Source: Pseudomonas fluorescens
GTDB lineage: Bacteria; Pseudomonadota; Gammaproteobacteria; Pseudomonadales; Pseudomonadaceae
Length of the DNA: 64,000 bases
Assembly: GCF_902497745.1 (NCBI RefSeq)
Contig: NZ_CABVHJ010000002.1
Location: 1-64,000, forward strand
Reading direction: 5' to 3'
Positions within the stretch are counted from its first letter, which is position 1. Each line of letters begins with the position of its first letter. Positions 57,501 to 64,000 of this stretch are shown here, one piece after another. Made by a program: the position numbers and the translations under genes. The notes beneath the pieces are model-generated. The model did not search any database and had not been told where the DNA came from. It saw only the letters and a list, made by a program, of their open reading frames with translations.

Positions 57501-57587
57501 GTGCGGGTGAACCTGGATTACAACGGACTGATCGGTAGCAACGAGAAAGACCACGGTGTGGGTCTGACCCTCGACTGGCAGTTCTAA
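54510..57587 (+). CDS. prtB: Subtilase autotransporter serine protease, second copy
   Basis: A 1025-residue paralogue of the preceding protein. Signal peptide ends near residue 33 (LAVLCAIGTAHAA). Catalytic Asp82 (LGIFDQPVYAAHPEF), His139 (GAHGTHVGGIAAGS) and Ser360 (NGTSMAAPHVAG). The beta-helix linker and barrel closely follow those of prtA, including the stretch GNSIGTLNVAGDVTFAPGST. The protease half has larger insertions than prtA (between His and Ser), so substrate choice may differ. Followed by a terminator. Confidence 0.94.
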   Translation: MNNNNTPAQTGGRFALKTLTLAVLCAIGTAHAAPYVESGRTGDPTIWRSAEFKADWGLGAIGADHAYAAGYTGKGVKLGIFDQPVYAAHPEFSGSNKVVTLVTSGIREYTDPYIPVKAGDAFRYDGSPSVGSDGKLGAHGTHVGGIAAGSRDGGPMHGVAFAAQIISADNGDPGPEDGIVRGNDGAVYKAGWDALIASGARIINNSWGIGITDRFDLGGRDPAYPHFTVNDAQLQFNEIRTLLGTKPGGAYDGAIAAARSGIVTIFAAGNDYNLNNPDAIAGLGYFVPDIAPNWITVAALQQNPDLASANPYIMSTFSSRCGYTASFCVSAPGTKIFSSIIEGTNADNLTTGYKNYNGTSMAAPHVAGSMAVLMERFPYMTGDQVATVLRTTATDLGAPGIDALYGWGMINLRKGIDGPSMFVTEQDIPAEFRIDGAYGSGQFVADLPGIGAIIDQGKPTERVCTDITCGLDTWRNDISGHGGLTKQGIGTLVLTGNNTYSGPTLVNQGRLAINGSLQSAVTVNDGGILGGNGHIGALSVNSGGTVAPGNSIGTLNVAGDVTFAPGSTYAVELSPTSSDQIIATGKAVIEGATVSMSLENSPTLLTTNEVQSLLGTQYNILQAAGGIEGRFGQVLPDYAFLGGTLAYSATGIQLAVGRNDASFASVGLTPNQRAVGAAAERLGAGNALFETLLLSPNAASAQQAFQQLSGEIHPAIGTMLINDSRYLREAVGERLRERDLFNAGAPTDDRSNAWVKVLGSWGKSDGGHDNADSNSSIGGLLAGVDGLIAEDTRLGFVTGYSDSSLSMGSGTHSSASVDSYHLGAYLGHQIDALRLTVGGAYSWHRVDVKRDLQFGDVSSKQKTKHDAATTQVFTEAAYDLGLQPMNLEPFANLAYVHLNTESFTEKGDAAALKGGEDNRDVVLSTLGVRAKRSFALSDQQQLELGASLGWQHNLNNVDADSHLAFANGNSAFTVQGVSMDRDAAVVGVRAGLALNRDVRVNLDYNGLIGSNEKDHGVGLTLDWQF

Positions 57588-57593
57588 GGCGTA

Positions 57594-57624
57594 CCGGCAG
57601 TTCTGCAAGGAACTGCCGGTTTTT
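57594..57624 (+). terminator. Intrinsic terminator after prtB
   Basis: CCGGCAGTTC pairs with GAACTGCCGG over a 6-base loop and is followed by five T. It sits 20 bases before the lipase start, so that gene likely has read-through or a promoter within this hairpin region. Confidence 0.88.
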
Positions 57625-57644
57625 GAAGGAAGAGAGAGCACAAC

Positions 57645-59333
57645 ATGGGACTGTTCGATTATAAAAATGCCGATGGCAAAGCGTTGTACAGCGACGCCAT
57701 CGCACTGACGCTGTATGCCTACACGCCGACCGGCAAGCCTCTGCCGGCCACCGCTTGGGCGCCGGTCACAGCGACGGCGCTGGGCTATCAGGGCAAGGTC
57801 GGGCCGCAAGGCACGTTCTTCGGCGAGAAGGACGGCTTTACCAGCGCCGAAGCCGAAGTGCTCGGTAAATACGACGCTGCCGGAAAACTGATCGGCATCG
57901 GCGTGGCCTTTCGTGGCACCGGTGGGCTGGGTTACAGCGACACCTTCGGCGACTTGAAAAACAATCTGCTGGCGGCTATTGGTCCATCGGACTATGCGAG
58001 CAACTACGCGAAAAATGCCTTTGACAATTTGCTCAAGGCTGTCGCCGCGTTCGCGATTGCCAACGGCATAGGCGCCAAGGACGTGCTGCTTAGCGGCCAC
58101 AGCCTCGGCGGGCTCGGCGTCAACAGCGTGGCCGAGTTGAGCGCGAGCAACTGGGGCGGCTTCTTCAAGGACGCCAACTACATCACCTTCGCCTCGCCAA
58201 CCCAAAGCAGCACCGGCAACAATGTGCTGAACATCGGTTTCGAGAACGACCCGGTGTTCCGTGTGCTCGACGGCACCACGTTCAGCACAGCCTCGATGGG
58301 CAAGCACGACAAACCCCACGATTCGACCACCGACAACATCGTCAACTTCAATGACAACTACGCCTCCACCGCGCAGAACCTGGTGCCGTTCAGCATCGTC
58401 AATCCGCTGAACTGGTCGGCCCACAGCTCGCTGGGCTATGCCGATGGCTTGAATCGGGTGATCGATTCGAAGTTCTACAACCTGACGCATAAAGACTCGA
58501 CGATTATCGTCTCCAACCTGGAAGAAGCTTCTCGCGGCAAAACCTGGGTCGAGGATCTCGGTCGTAGCGGCGAACCGCACACCGGCAGCACCTTCATCAT
58601 CGGCACGCAGAGCAACGACTGGCTCAAGGGCGGCGCGGGCAACGACTTCCTTGAAGGCCTGGGCGGCGATGACCGTTTCCGTGATGACGGCGGCTACAAC
58701 ATCCTGCTCGGCGGCCAGGGCCACAACACCTTTGAACTGCAGAAACCGCTGCAGAACTTCAGCTTCGCCAACGACGGTGACGGCACGCTGTACGTGCGCG
58801 ACGCTTACGGCGGCATCAGCATGACCCGCGACATCGGCGCGCTGGTGAGCAAGGAGTCGGGGTCGTGGTGGGGCAGCAAGGAAATCACCTGGGGCGTCAC
58901 CGCCAAGGGTTTGACCAACGGCAGCGAGCTGACCCAGTACAACCACTCGCTCAGCGGCGATGGCTACGGCAATGCGCTGCACGCCACGGCTGACGGCGAC
59001 TGGCTATTCGGCCTCGGTGGCGATGACAAGCTGATCAGCGACAAGGGTCATGTGACCTTCGTCGGCGGCGCCGGTAACGACGTGATGACGGCGGTAGGTG
59101 GCAACAACACCTTCCTGTTCAGCGGCGCGTTCGGTTTCGATGCCATCAACGGCTATCAGGGCAGCGACAAACTAGTGTTCATGGGCGTCGAAGGCGCGGG
59201 GCAGGGCTACGACTACAAGCAACACACGTCGCAGGCCGGCAACGATACCGTGCTGAAGATTGGCGATTTTGCCGTGACCCTGATCGGGGTGGGAGTGGCT
59301 AACCTGTCGGACTCCAGTTTCATGTTCGCGTAG
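57645..59333 (+). CDS. pueB: Family I.3 lipase/polyurethanase, shorter paralogue
   Basis: A 562-residue extracellular lipase without signal peptide. N-terminal alpha/beta hydrolase with GHSLGG (Ser153), then RTX-type repeats from about residue 320 (GGAGNDFLEGLGGDDRFRDD) and a C-terminal secretion signal ending SSFMFA, fitting export by AprDEF. Lacks about 50 residues near residue 30 found in the next gene. The symbol follows the PueA/PueB pair known from this locus type in other pseudomonads; substrate range (lipids, polyurethane) is known for the family only. Confidence 0.93.
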   Translation: MGLFDYKNADGKALYSDAIALTLYAYTPTGKPLPATAWAPVTATALGYQGKVGPQGTFFGEKDGFTSAEAEVLGKYDAAGKLIGIGVAFRGTGGLGYSDTFGDLKNNLLAAIGPSDYASNYAKNAFDNLLKAVAAFAIANGIGAKDVLLSGHSLGGLGVNSVAELSASNWGGFFKDANYITFASPTQSSTGNNVLNIGFENDPVFRVLDGTTFSTASMGKHDKPHDSTTDNIVNFNDNYASTAQNLVPFSIVNPLNWSAHSSLGYADGLNRVIDSKFYNLTHKDSTIIVSNLEEASRGKTWVEDLGRSGEPHTGSTFIIGTQSNDWLKGGAGNDFLEGLGGDDRFRDDGGYNILLGGQGHNTFELQKPLQNFSFANDGDGTLYVRDAYGGISMTRDIGALVSKESGSWWGSKEITWGVTAKGLTNGSELTQYNHSLSGDGYGNALHATADGDWLFGLGGDDKLISDKGHVTFVGGAGNDVMTAVGGNNTFLFSGAFGFDAINGYQGSDKLVFMGVEGAGQGYDYKQHTSQAGNDTVLKIGDFAVTLIGVGVANLSDSSFMFA

Positions 59334-59339
59334 ATCCAA

Positions 59340-59428
59340 TGTGGGAGCGAGCTTGCTCGCGAATGCGTAGTGTCAGTTGAAGTACTCGTACCTGACGCAC
59401 CGCTTTCGCGAGCAAGCTCGCTCCCACA
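59340..59428. repeat. REP-like inverted pair between the two lipase genes
   Basis: TGTGGGAGCGAGCTTGCTCG starts it and the exact inverse closes it, 24-base arms about 40 bases apart. Same family as 61412-61486. Confidence 0.92.
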
Positions 59429-59530
59429 GTAAACAGCAGTAAGTAGTACTGAAATGCTCCGGGGCGTCCCCGTGGGGCGCCCTGGCTGTGAGCTATCTCT
59501 AACAATTCCAACAAGAGAGAGGCAATAGCA

Positions 59531-61384
59531 ATGGGTGTGTATGACTACAAGAACTTCGGCACAGCCGATTCCAAGGCGTTGTTCAGCGATGCCATGGCAA
59601 TCACGCTGTATTCCTACCACAACCTTGATAACGGTTTTGCCGCCGGTTATCAGCACAACGGTTTCGGCCTTGGCCTGCCCGCTACGCTGGTCACGGCGCT
59701 GCTCGGTGGCACCGATTCGCAAGGAGTGATTCCCGGCATTCCGTGGAACCCCGACTCGGAAAAACTCGCCCTCGAAGCGGTGAAAAAGGCTGGCTGGACG
59801 CCGATCACCGCCTCGCAACTGGGCTACGACGGCAAGACCGATGCGCGCGGCACCTTCTTCGGCGAGAAGGCCGGTTACACCACCGCCCAAGTGGAAATTC
59901 TCGGCAAGTACGACGCCCAGGGCCATCTCACCGAGCTCGGCATAGCTTTTCGTGGCACCAGCGGCCCGCGTGAGAATCTGATCCTCGACTCCATCGGCGA
60001 CGTGATCAACGACCTGCTCGCGGCGTTCGGCCCCAAGGATTACGCCAAGAACTACGTCGGCGAAGCGTTCGGCAATCTGCTCAATGATGTGGTGGCGTTT
60101 GCCAAGGCCAACGGCCTCAGCGGCAAGGACGTACTGGTCAGCGGCCATAGCCTCGGTGGCTTGGCGGTCAACAGCATGGCCGACTTGAGTGGTGGCAAGT
60201 GGGGCGGTTTCTTTGCCGATTCCAACTACATCGCCTACGCCTCGCCGACCCAGAGCAGCACCGACAAAGTGCTCAACGTCGGCTATGAAAACGACCCGGT
60301 GTTCCGCGCCCTCGACGGCTCGACCTTCACCGGCGCCTCCGTCGGCGTGCACGATGCGCCGAAAGAATCGGCCACCGACAACATCGTCAGCTTCAACGAT
60401 CACTACGCCTCGACCGCGTGGAATCTGCTGCCGTACTCGATCCTCAACATTCCCACCTGGATCTCGCACTTGCCGACCGCGTATGACGACGGCATGAACC
60501 GCGTGATCGACTCAAAATTCTACGACCTGACTAGCCGCGATTCGACGATCATCGTCGCCAACCTCTCGGACCCGGCGCGGGCCAACACCTGGGTGCAGGA
60601 CCTCAACCGTAACGCCGAAACCCACAAGGGCAGCACTTTCATCATCGGCAGTGACGCCAATGACCTGATCCAGGGCGGCAGCGGCAACGATTATCTGGAA
60701 GGTCGCGCCGGCAACGACACCTTCCGCGACAGCGGCGGCTACAACGTCATTCTTGGCGGGCAGGGCAGCAATACCCTCGATCTGCAAAGCGCGGTGAAGA
60801 ACTTCGACTTCGCCAATGACGGCGCCGGCAACCTGTACGTGCGCGATGCCAACGGCGGGATCAGCATCACCCGTGACATCGGCAGTATCGTCACCAAGGA
60901 GCCGGGCTTTCTCTGGGGCCTGTTCAAGGATGATGTGACCCACAGCGTCACGGCCAGCGGTTTGAAGGTCGGCAACAACGTCACTGCTTACGAGTCCAGC
61001 GTCAAAGGCACCGCTGGCGCCGACACGCTGAAGGCGCATGCCGGTGGCGACTGGTTGTTCGGGCTGGACGGTAACGATCACCTGATTGGCGGCGCCGGCA
61101 ATGACGTGTTTGTTGGCGGCGCCGGTAATGACCTGATGGAGTCGGGGGGCGGGGCGGATACGTTCCTGTTCAACGGCGCGTTCGGCCAGGACCGGGTGGT
61201 GGGTTACACGTCCAACGACAAACTGGTGTTTCTCGGCGTGCAGGGTGTGTTGCCGGCGGAGGACTTCCGCGCCCATGCCGCTTCAGTGGGCCAGGACACG
61301 GTACTGACGTTTGGCAGCGATTCGGTGACGTTGGTGGGGGTGTCGCTGAATAGCCTGAGTGCTGACGGTGTTGTGATCGCCTGA
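59531..61384 (+). CDS. pueA: Family I.3 lipase/polyurethanase (PueA/TliA type)
   Basis: A 617-residue extracellular lipase, the length typical of PueA. Opens MGVYDYKNFGTADSKALFSD. Catalytic Ser207 sits in SGHSLGG, the same number as in TliA of P. fluorescens. RTX repeats (GGSGNDYLEGRAGNDTFRDS; GGAGNDVFVGGAGNDLMESG) lie around 380-550 and the C-terminal secretion region ends DGVVIA. It carries about 140 residues more than TliA between two repeat blocks. Start ATG 59531 with GAGAGAGG upstream. Last gene of the secretion locus. Confidence 0.95.
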   Translation: MGVYDYKNFGTADSKALFSDAMAITLYSYHNLDNGFAAGYQHNGFGLGLPATLVTALLGGTDSQGVIPGIPWNPDSEKLALEAVKKAGWTPITASQLGYDGKTDARGTFFGEKAGYTTAQVEILGKYDAQGHLTELGIAFRGTSGPRENLILDSIGDVINDLLAAFGPKDYAKNYVGEAFGNLLNDVVAFAKANGLSGKDVLVSGHSLGGLAVNSMADLSGGKWGGFFADSNYIAYASPTQSSTDKVLNVGYENDPVFRALDGSTFTGASVGVHDAPKESATDNIVSFNDHYASTAWNLLPYSILNIPTWISHLPTAYDDGMNRVIDSKFYDLTSRDSTIIVANLSDPARANTWVQDLNRNAETHKGSTFIIGSDANDLIQGGSGNDYLEGRAGNDTFRDSGGYNVILGGQGSNTLDLQSAVKNFDFANDGAGNLYVRDANGGISITRDIGSIVTKEPGFLWGLFKDDVTHSVTASGLKVGNNVTAYESSVKGTAGADTLKAHAGGDWLFGLDGNDHLIGGAGNDVFVGGAGNDLMESGGGADTFLFNGAFGQDRVVGYTSNDKLVFLGVQGVLPAEDFRAHAASVGQDTVLTFGSDSVTLVGVSLNSLSADGVVIA

Positions 61385-61411
61385 GGTTGATGGGGCGCCT
61401 GTAAGGGCCTC

Positions 61412-61486
61412 TTCGCGAGCAAGCTCGCTCCCACACTGGATCTGTGTCGTTTACAAATCCCCTGTGGGAGCGAGCTTGCTCGCGAA
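61412..61486. repeat. REP-like inverted pair after the lipase
   Basis: TTCGCGAGCAAGCTCGCTCC starts it and its inverse ends it; arms of 24 bases identical to those at 59340-59428 but in opposite order. May serve as transcript end for pueA. Confidence 0.92.
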
Positions 61487-61622
61487 GAACGATAACGCGG
61501 TTTAAAAGTGACTCGACAGCCATTCCCTGACTCAAACCCCTGCAAACAGGAAATGCGGCCTAAAGCCAGCACGTGCACACACGTTCTATAGCTAGCCGCC
61601 ATTGAGTACAGGAGATTCAAAC

Positions 61623-61997
61623 GTGAAAGGTTTCAAGGGGTATGTCGGGTTCGTCGCACTGGCGCTGTGTTCAGCCAATGTCTGCGCCGATCTGCCTCAA
61701 AGTTCGATTCTGAGCCGTTACGGCATCACCACCGACCAACTGCCGAGCCCGGCGAAAACCGAGGCGGTCGAGCCGGTTGAAGAGAAGAGCCGCTTTCAGA
61801 TTCAGCCCGAACAACCGTTCGTGACCCTGCGCCTGGGTGACGGCAAGCAGCCGAAAACCACCGGCAATCTGAGCATCGATCGCATGGCGCAGCAGGATCT
61901 GGAACGCTGCCGGCGTTTGCAGGGAGAAGTGGTCAAGCGGGGCGGCAAGTACATGCCTTGCGATGGCAGCATTCCGGGCATGCCAACCTTCGAATAA
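61623..61997 (+). CDS. Small secreted protein of unknown function
   Basis: A 124-residue protein starting at GTG 61623, eight bases after AGGAG. Signal peptide KGFKGYVGFVALALCSANVC then ADLP. The mature part is hydrophilic with two Cys (ERCRRLQ; MPCDGS) and no known domain. It reads alone downstream of the lipase, separated by a repeat; no functional link is evident. Confidence 0.75.
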   Translation: MKGFKGYVGFVALALCSANVCADLPQSSILSRYGITTDQLPSPAKTEAVEPVEEKSRFQIQPEQPFVTLRLGDGKQPKTTGNLSIDRMAQQDLERCRRLQGEVVKRGGKYMPCDGSIPGMPTFE

Positions 61998-62006
61998 CAC
62001 GCAATG

Positions 62007-62135
62007 ATCGTTCCCACGCGCAGCAAAGGAATGCCTCAACGGACGCTCCGCGTTCGGCTTTGAAGGGACGCAGAGCGTCCGGGTCTGCATTCCCACGCAG
62101 AGCGTGGGAACGATCGACGCGGAGCGTGGGAACGA
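62007..62135. repeat. Cluster of REP-like units, third family
   Basis: Built on ATCGTTCCCACGC and its inverse (GCGTGGGAACGAT), with three or more partial copies and an inner palindrome GGACGCTCCGCGT...ACGCAGAGCGTCC. It fills the gap between two convergent genes. Confidence 0.85.
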
Positions 62136-62142
62136 GCGAAAC

Positions 62143-62367
62143 CTAGTCTTCCTCGCGGACCGTCGCGACTTCATCGGCACGGACCTTCACCTTGGCCCCG
62201 GAAATATCCTCGAACTCATAGAAGCCGTCCTTGGTTTTGGTTTTCGGCATGTCCTTGGTCAGATACTGGGTACCGTTCTGCAGGGTGACCACCGTCGGCG
62301 TCGAGCAACCGGCCAGCGCCAGTGCGGCAACGACGGCGAAAGGGATGCCCAGTGACTTGATTTTCAT
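62143..62367 (-). CDS. Small lipoprotein, YgdI/YgdR type
   Basis: A 74-residue lipoprotein. Signal and lipobox FAVVAALALAGCS put the lipidated Cys at residue 21-22. The mature part TPTVVTLQNGTQYLTKDMPK and a FYEFEDISG turn match the small YgdI/YgdR SH3-like family. Start ATG 62367; the open frame reaches 62751 but homology and the signal peptide start here. Function unknown; members are envelope proteins. Confidence 0.88.
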   Translation of the reverse strand: MKIKSLGIPFAVVAALALAGCSTPTVVTLQNGTQYLTKDMPKTKTKDGFYEFEDISGAKVKVRADEVATVREED

Positions 62368-62562
62368 ACCCACTTCTAAATCCTCATTCGATGTGATGCC
62401 GAGCATTGTCGGCCTTCTAACGCGGTTGGTGCTATCTCCGTGAGAAAAGTTCGATAGCCCGGCGAAAAAATGCCATTGATCATTTTCCGTTTGCACCGGG
62501 CAGGGCACAGCTGTTATCTGTACGCATAACCAGTACTCGCTCGCCATGGCCCCAGAATTCCC

Positions 62563-64000
62563 GTGACTGCCAATCCCCTCGACGACCCGTTCTATTACCT
62601 TAACAACTTCCGGCAAGTGCTTGATTGGCTTGAGCTTCGCTATGCCGATGTGATGAGCGAAACGGAACACGCGTTCATCCGCGACTTCAAGGCCTTGCCC
62701 CGTGCTTCGCAAGGTTTGCTGGTGCGGATGGTGATGCGCAAGGGTGTGCATTTTCGGGCCGGCAAACTCAATTACGTTGAAATCGGTGACATCGCTGCCG
62801 CCGCGCAGCCCTTACTGGAACGTGGCTGGATCGACGAACACGCACCGCTGGCCCTCGCCGAGTTGTTCGACGTGTTGCTCAAGGCCGAGATCCTGCAAGC
62901 GTTTGCAGCCTTCATCGAGCAGCCCAAGGGGCGCAAGGACGATTGGCTTGCGCTACTCGCCGAGCAGTTTGCAGACACTCGCAGCCTGCGCGATTGGGCG
63001 CCGCAGCTCGATGACCGGCTGTTCAGCCTGACCCTCATGGACCTGTGCGACCGCTTGCGGCTGATGTTCTTCGGCAATCTGTATCAGGACTGGTCGGAAT
63101 TCGTCCTCGCTGACCTTGGCATCTTCACCTATGAAAAAGTCGAGTTCTGCGCCGACTCGCGGGGCCTGCGCAGCCGCGAAGACGTCGACGCCTGTCTGTT
63201 CCTGCACCACTGCCAAATGCGTTTCGAGGCCGGCGAGCCGCTGCAAACCATTGTCGAGCAGGTGAGTGCGTTGCACTTCGACAACCCGTGGCTACAACGC
63301 CGGCGCGGCAAGGTGTTGTTCCAGATCGGCCAGTATTGCGAGCGCATCAGCGAATTTGCCCTGGCCCTGAGCATTTACCGCGACTGTGCCTATCCTGGCG
63401 CGCGTTTGCGCATGATTCGCGTGCTGGAGCGCAGCGGCGAATACCCATTGGCGCTGGAACTCGCGACGCTGGCGGAACAGGCGCCGGAAAGCGCCGCCGA
63501 ACAGCAAGGCCTGCAACGGATATTGCCACGATTGCGGCGCAAGCTCGGCGGCCCGCCGCTCAAACGCGCGACGGCCAGACCGGTCGAGCGTCTGGACCTG
63601 CAATTGCCGCGTACCGATCCTGCGTTGTCCGTGGAGTTTTACGTGCAGGCGCATCTGCACGATGACGATGGCCCGGTGCATTACGTGGAAAACAGCCTGA
63701 TCAACTCGCTGTTCGGCCTGTTGTGCTGGCCGGCGATCTTCGCGCCGTTGCCCGGGGCGTTCTTTCACCCGTTCCAGCGTGGCCCGGTGGACCTGCTCAA
63801 CGAAGACTTCCAGCAACGCCGCGCCGAGCTGTTTCAGGCGTGCCTGAGCGAACTCGATGACGGTCGCTATGCGGCGACCATTCGCCAGCGCTTCATTGAC
63901 AAGTGGGGTATCCAGTCGCCATTCGTGTTCTGGGGCGCATTGAATGAAACGTTGCTGGAGCAAGCACTGGCCTGTTTGCCTGCCGAACACCTCAAGCACT
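62563..64000 (+). CDS. fan1: FAN1-type structure-specific nuclease, N-terminal part (runs off the right edge)
   Basis: Begins at GTG 62563 and is open to the window end (479 codons). Opening VTANPLDDPFYYLNNFRQVL, an early helical block (DFKALPRASQGLLVRMVMRK), TPR-like helices (FEAGEPLQTIVEQVSALHFD, CERISEFALALSIYRDCAYP) and the VENSLINSLFGLLCWPAIFA segment are the layout of bacterial FAN1. The C-terminal VRR-NUC domain that cuts DNA flaps and interstrand crosslinks would lie outside. A seven-codon mini-frame overlaps the start. Confidence 0.9.
   Translation, partial: MTANPLDDPFYYLNNFRQVLDWLELRYADVMSETEHAFIRDFKALPRASQGLLVRMVMRKGVHFRAGKLNYVEIGDIAAAAQPLLERGWIDEHAPLALAELFDVLLKAEILQAFAAFIEQPKGRKDDWLALLAEQFADTRSLRDWAPQLDDRLFSLTLMDLCDRLRLMFFGNLYQDWSEFVLADLGIFTYEKVEFCADSRGLRSREDVDACLFLHHCQMRFEAGEPLQTIVEQVSALHFDNPWLQRRRGKVLFQIGQYCERISEFALALSIYRDCAYPGARLRMIRVLERSGEYPLALELATLAEQAPESAAEQQGLQRILPRLRRKLGGPPLKRATARPVERLDLQLPRTDPALSVEFYVQAHLHDDDGPVHYVENSLINSLFGLLCWPAIFAPLPGAFFHPFQRGPVDLLNEDFQQRRAELFQACLSELDDGRYAATIRQRFIDKWGIQSPFVFWGALNETLLEQALACLPAEHLKH

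Noticed and set aside
55587..58982. 1131-codon minus-strand open frame opposite prtB and pueB
   Set aside because: Composition shadow of GC-rich coding on the other strand; its protein is a low-complexity Arg/Val/Ala-rich reading, while the plus strand shows catalytic motifs.
1..64000. CRISPR arrays, tRNA and rRNA genes
   Set aside because: No regularly spaced repeats with unique spacers were seen, and no tRNA cloverleaf or rRNA-like sequence was recognised; the att sites lie in a protein gene, not a tRNA gene.

Overview
The window looks like a Pseudomonas chromosome of the P. fluorescens group. The main reasons are the serralysin export locus (aprA, inhibitor, aprDEF, two autotransporter proteases, two family I.3 lipases), the GC-rich codon use, the Pseudomonas-type DUF1652 protein, the FAN1 homologue, and several families of intergenic palindromic (REP-like) repeats.

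Layout. Positions 1-28682 are accessory DNA and 28653-64000 are core-like chromosome. The accessory part is a tandem array of at least three integrated elements. Three related copies of a composite attachment sequence lie at about 4139-4400, 20647-20920 and 28519-28682. Their shared core is the last nine codons plus stop of a LysR regulator gene (28653-29567, minus strand), the only full copy of which stands at the right border. Element A runs off the left edge. It carries a modular zinc-ribbon/nuclease gene whose 3' end is cut by an IS66-family element. Element B (about 16.5 kb) carries a small divergent protein gene, two giant overlapping genes (2425 and 2030 residues) and a signal-peptide-bearing polytopic membrane protein. 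Element C (about 7.9 kb) carries an unplaced gene, a two-HKD phospholipase-D-type protein and an SNF2-type helicase in overlapping order, then a separate helix-hairpin-helix glycosylase-like gene. No integrase was found in B or C, so they look like cis-mobilizable elements stacked by accretion. B and C are the best candidates for undescribed systems; C has the makings of an anti-phage module.

The core side holds, in order: the LysR gene divergent from a quinone-oxidoreductase-type enzyme; an unknown 488-residue protein and a MocR-type regulator; phosphoglucomutase; a pirin; a UvrD-like helicase; a DUF1652 protein; and a polyamine-type cluster (AraC-type regulator with an NTF2-like domain, FAD oxidase, cupin, periplasmic polyamine-binding protein).

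From 44445 to 61384 lies the extracellular enzyme locus. AprA and both lipases have C-terminal RTX or secretion regions and should leave through the type I exporter AprDEF. AprI protects the periplasm from AprA. The two subtilase autotransporters carry their own translocator barrels. A consensus-like RsmA/CsrA site overlaps the aprA ribosome binding site, suggesting Gac/Rsm control. The right end has a small secreted protein, a small lipoprotein and the start of fan1.

All function calls rest on reading motifs; no database search was possible.
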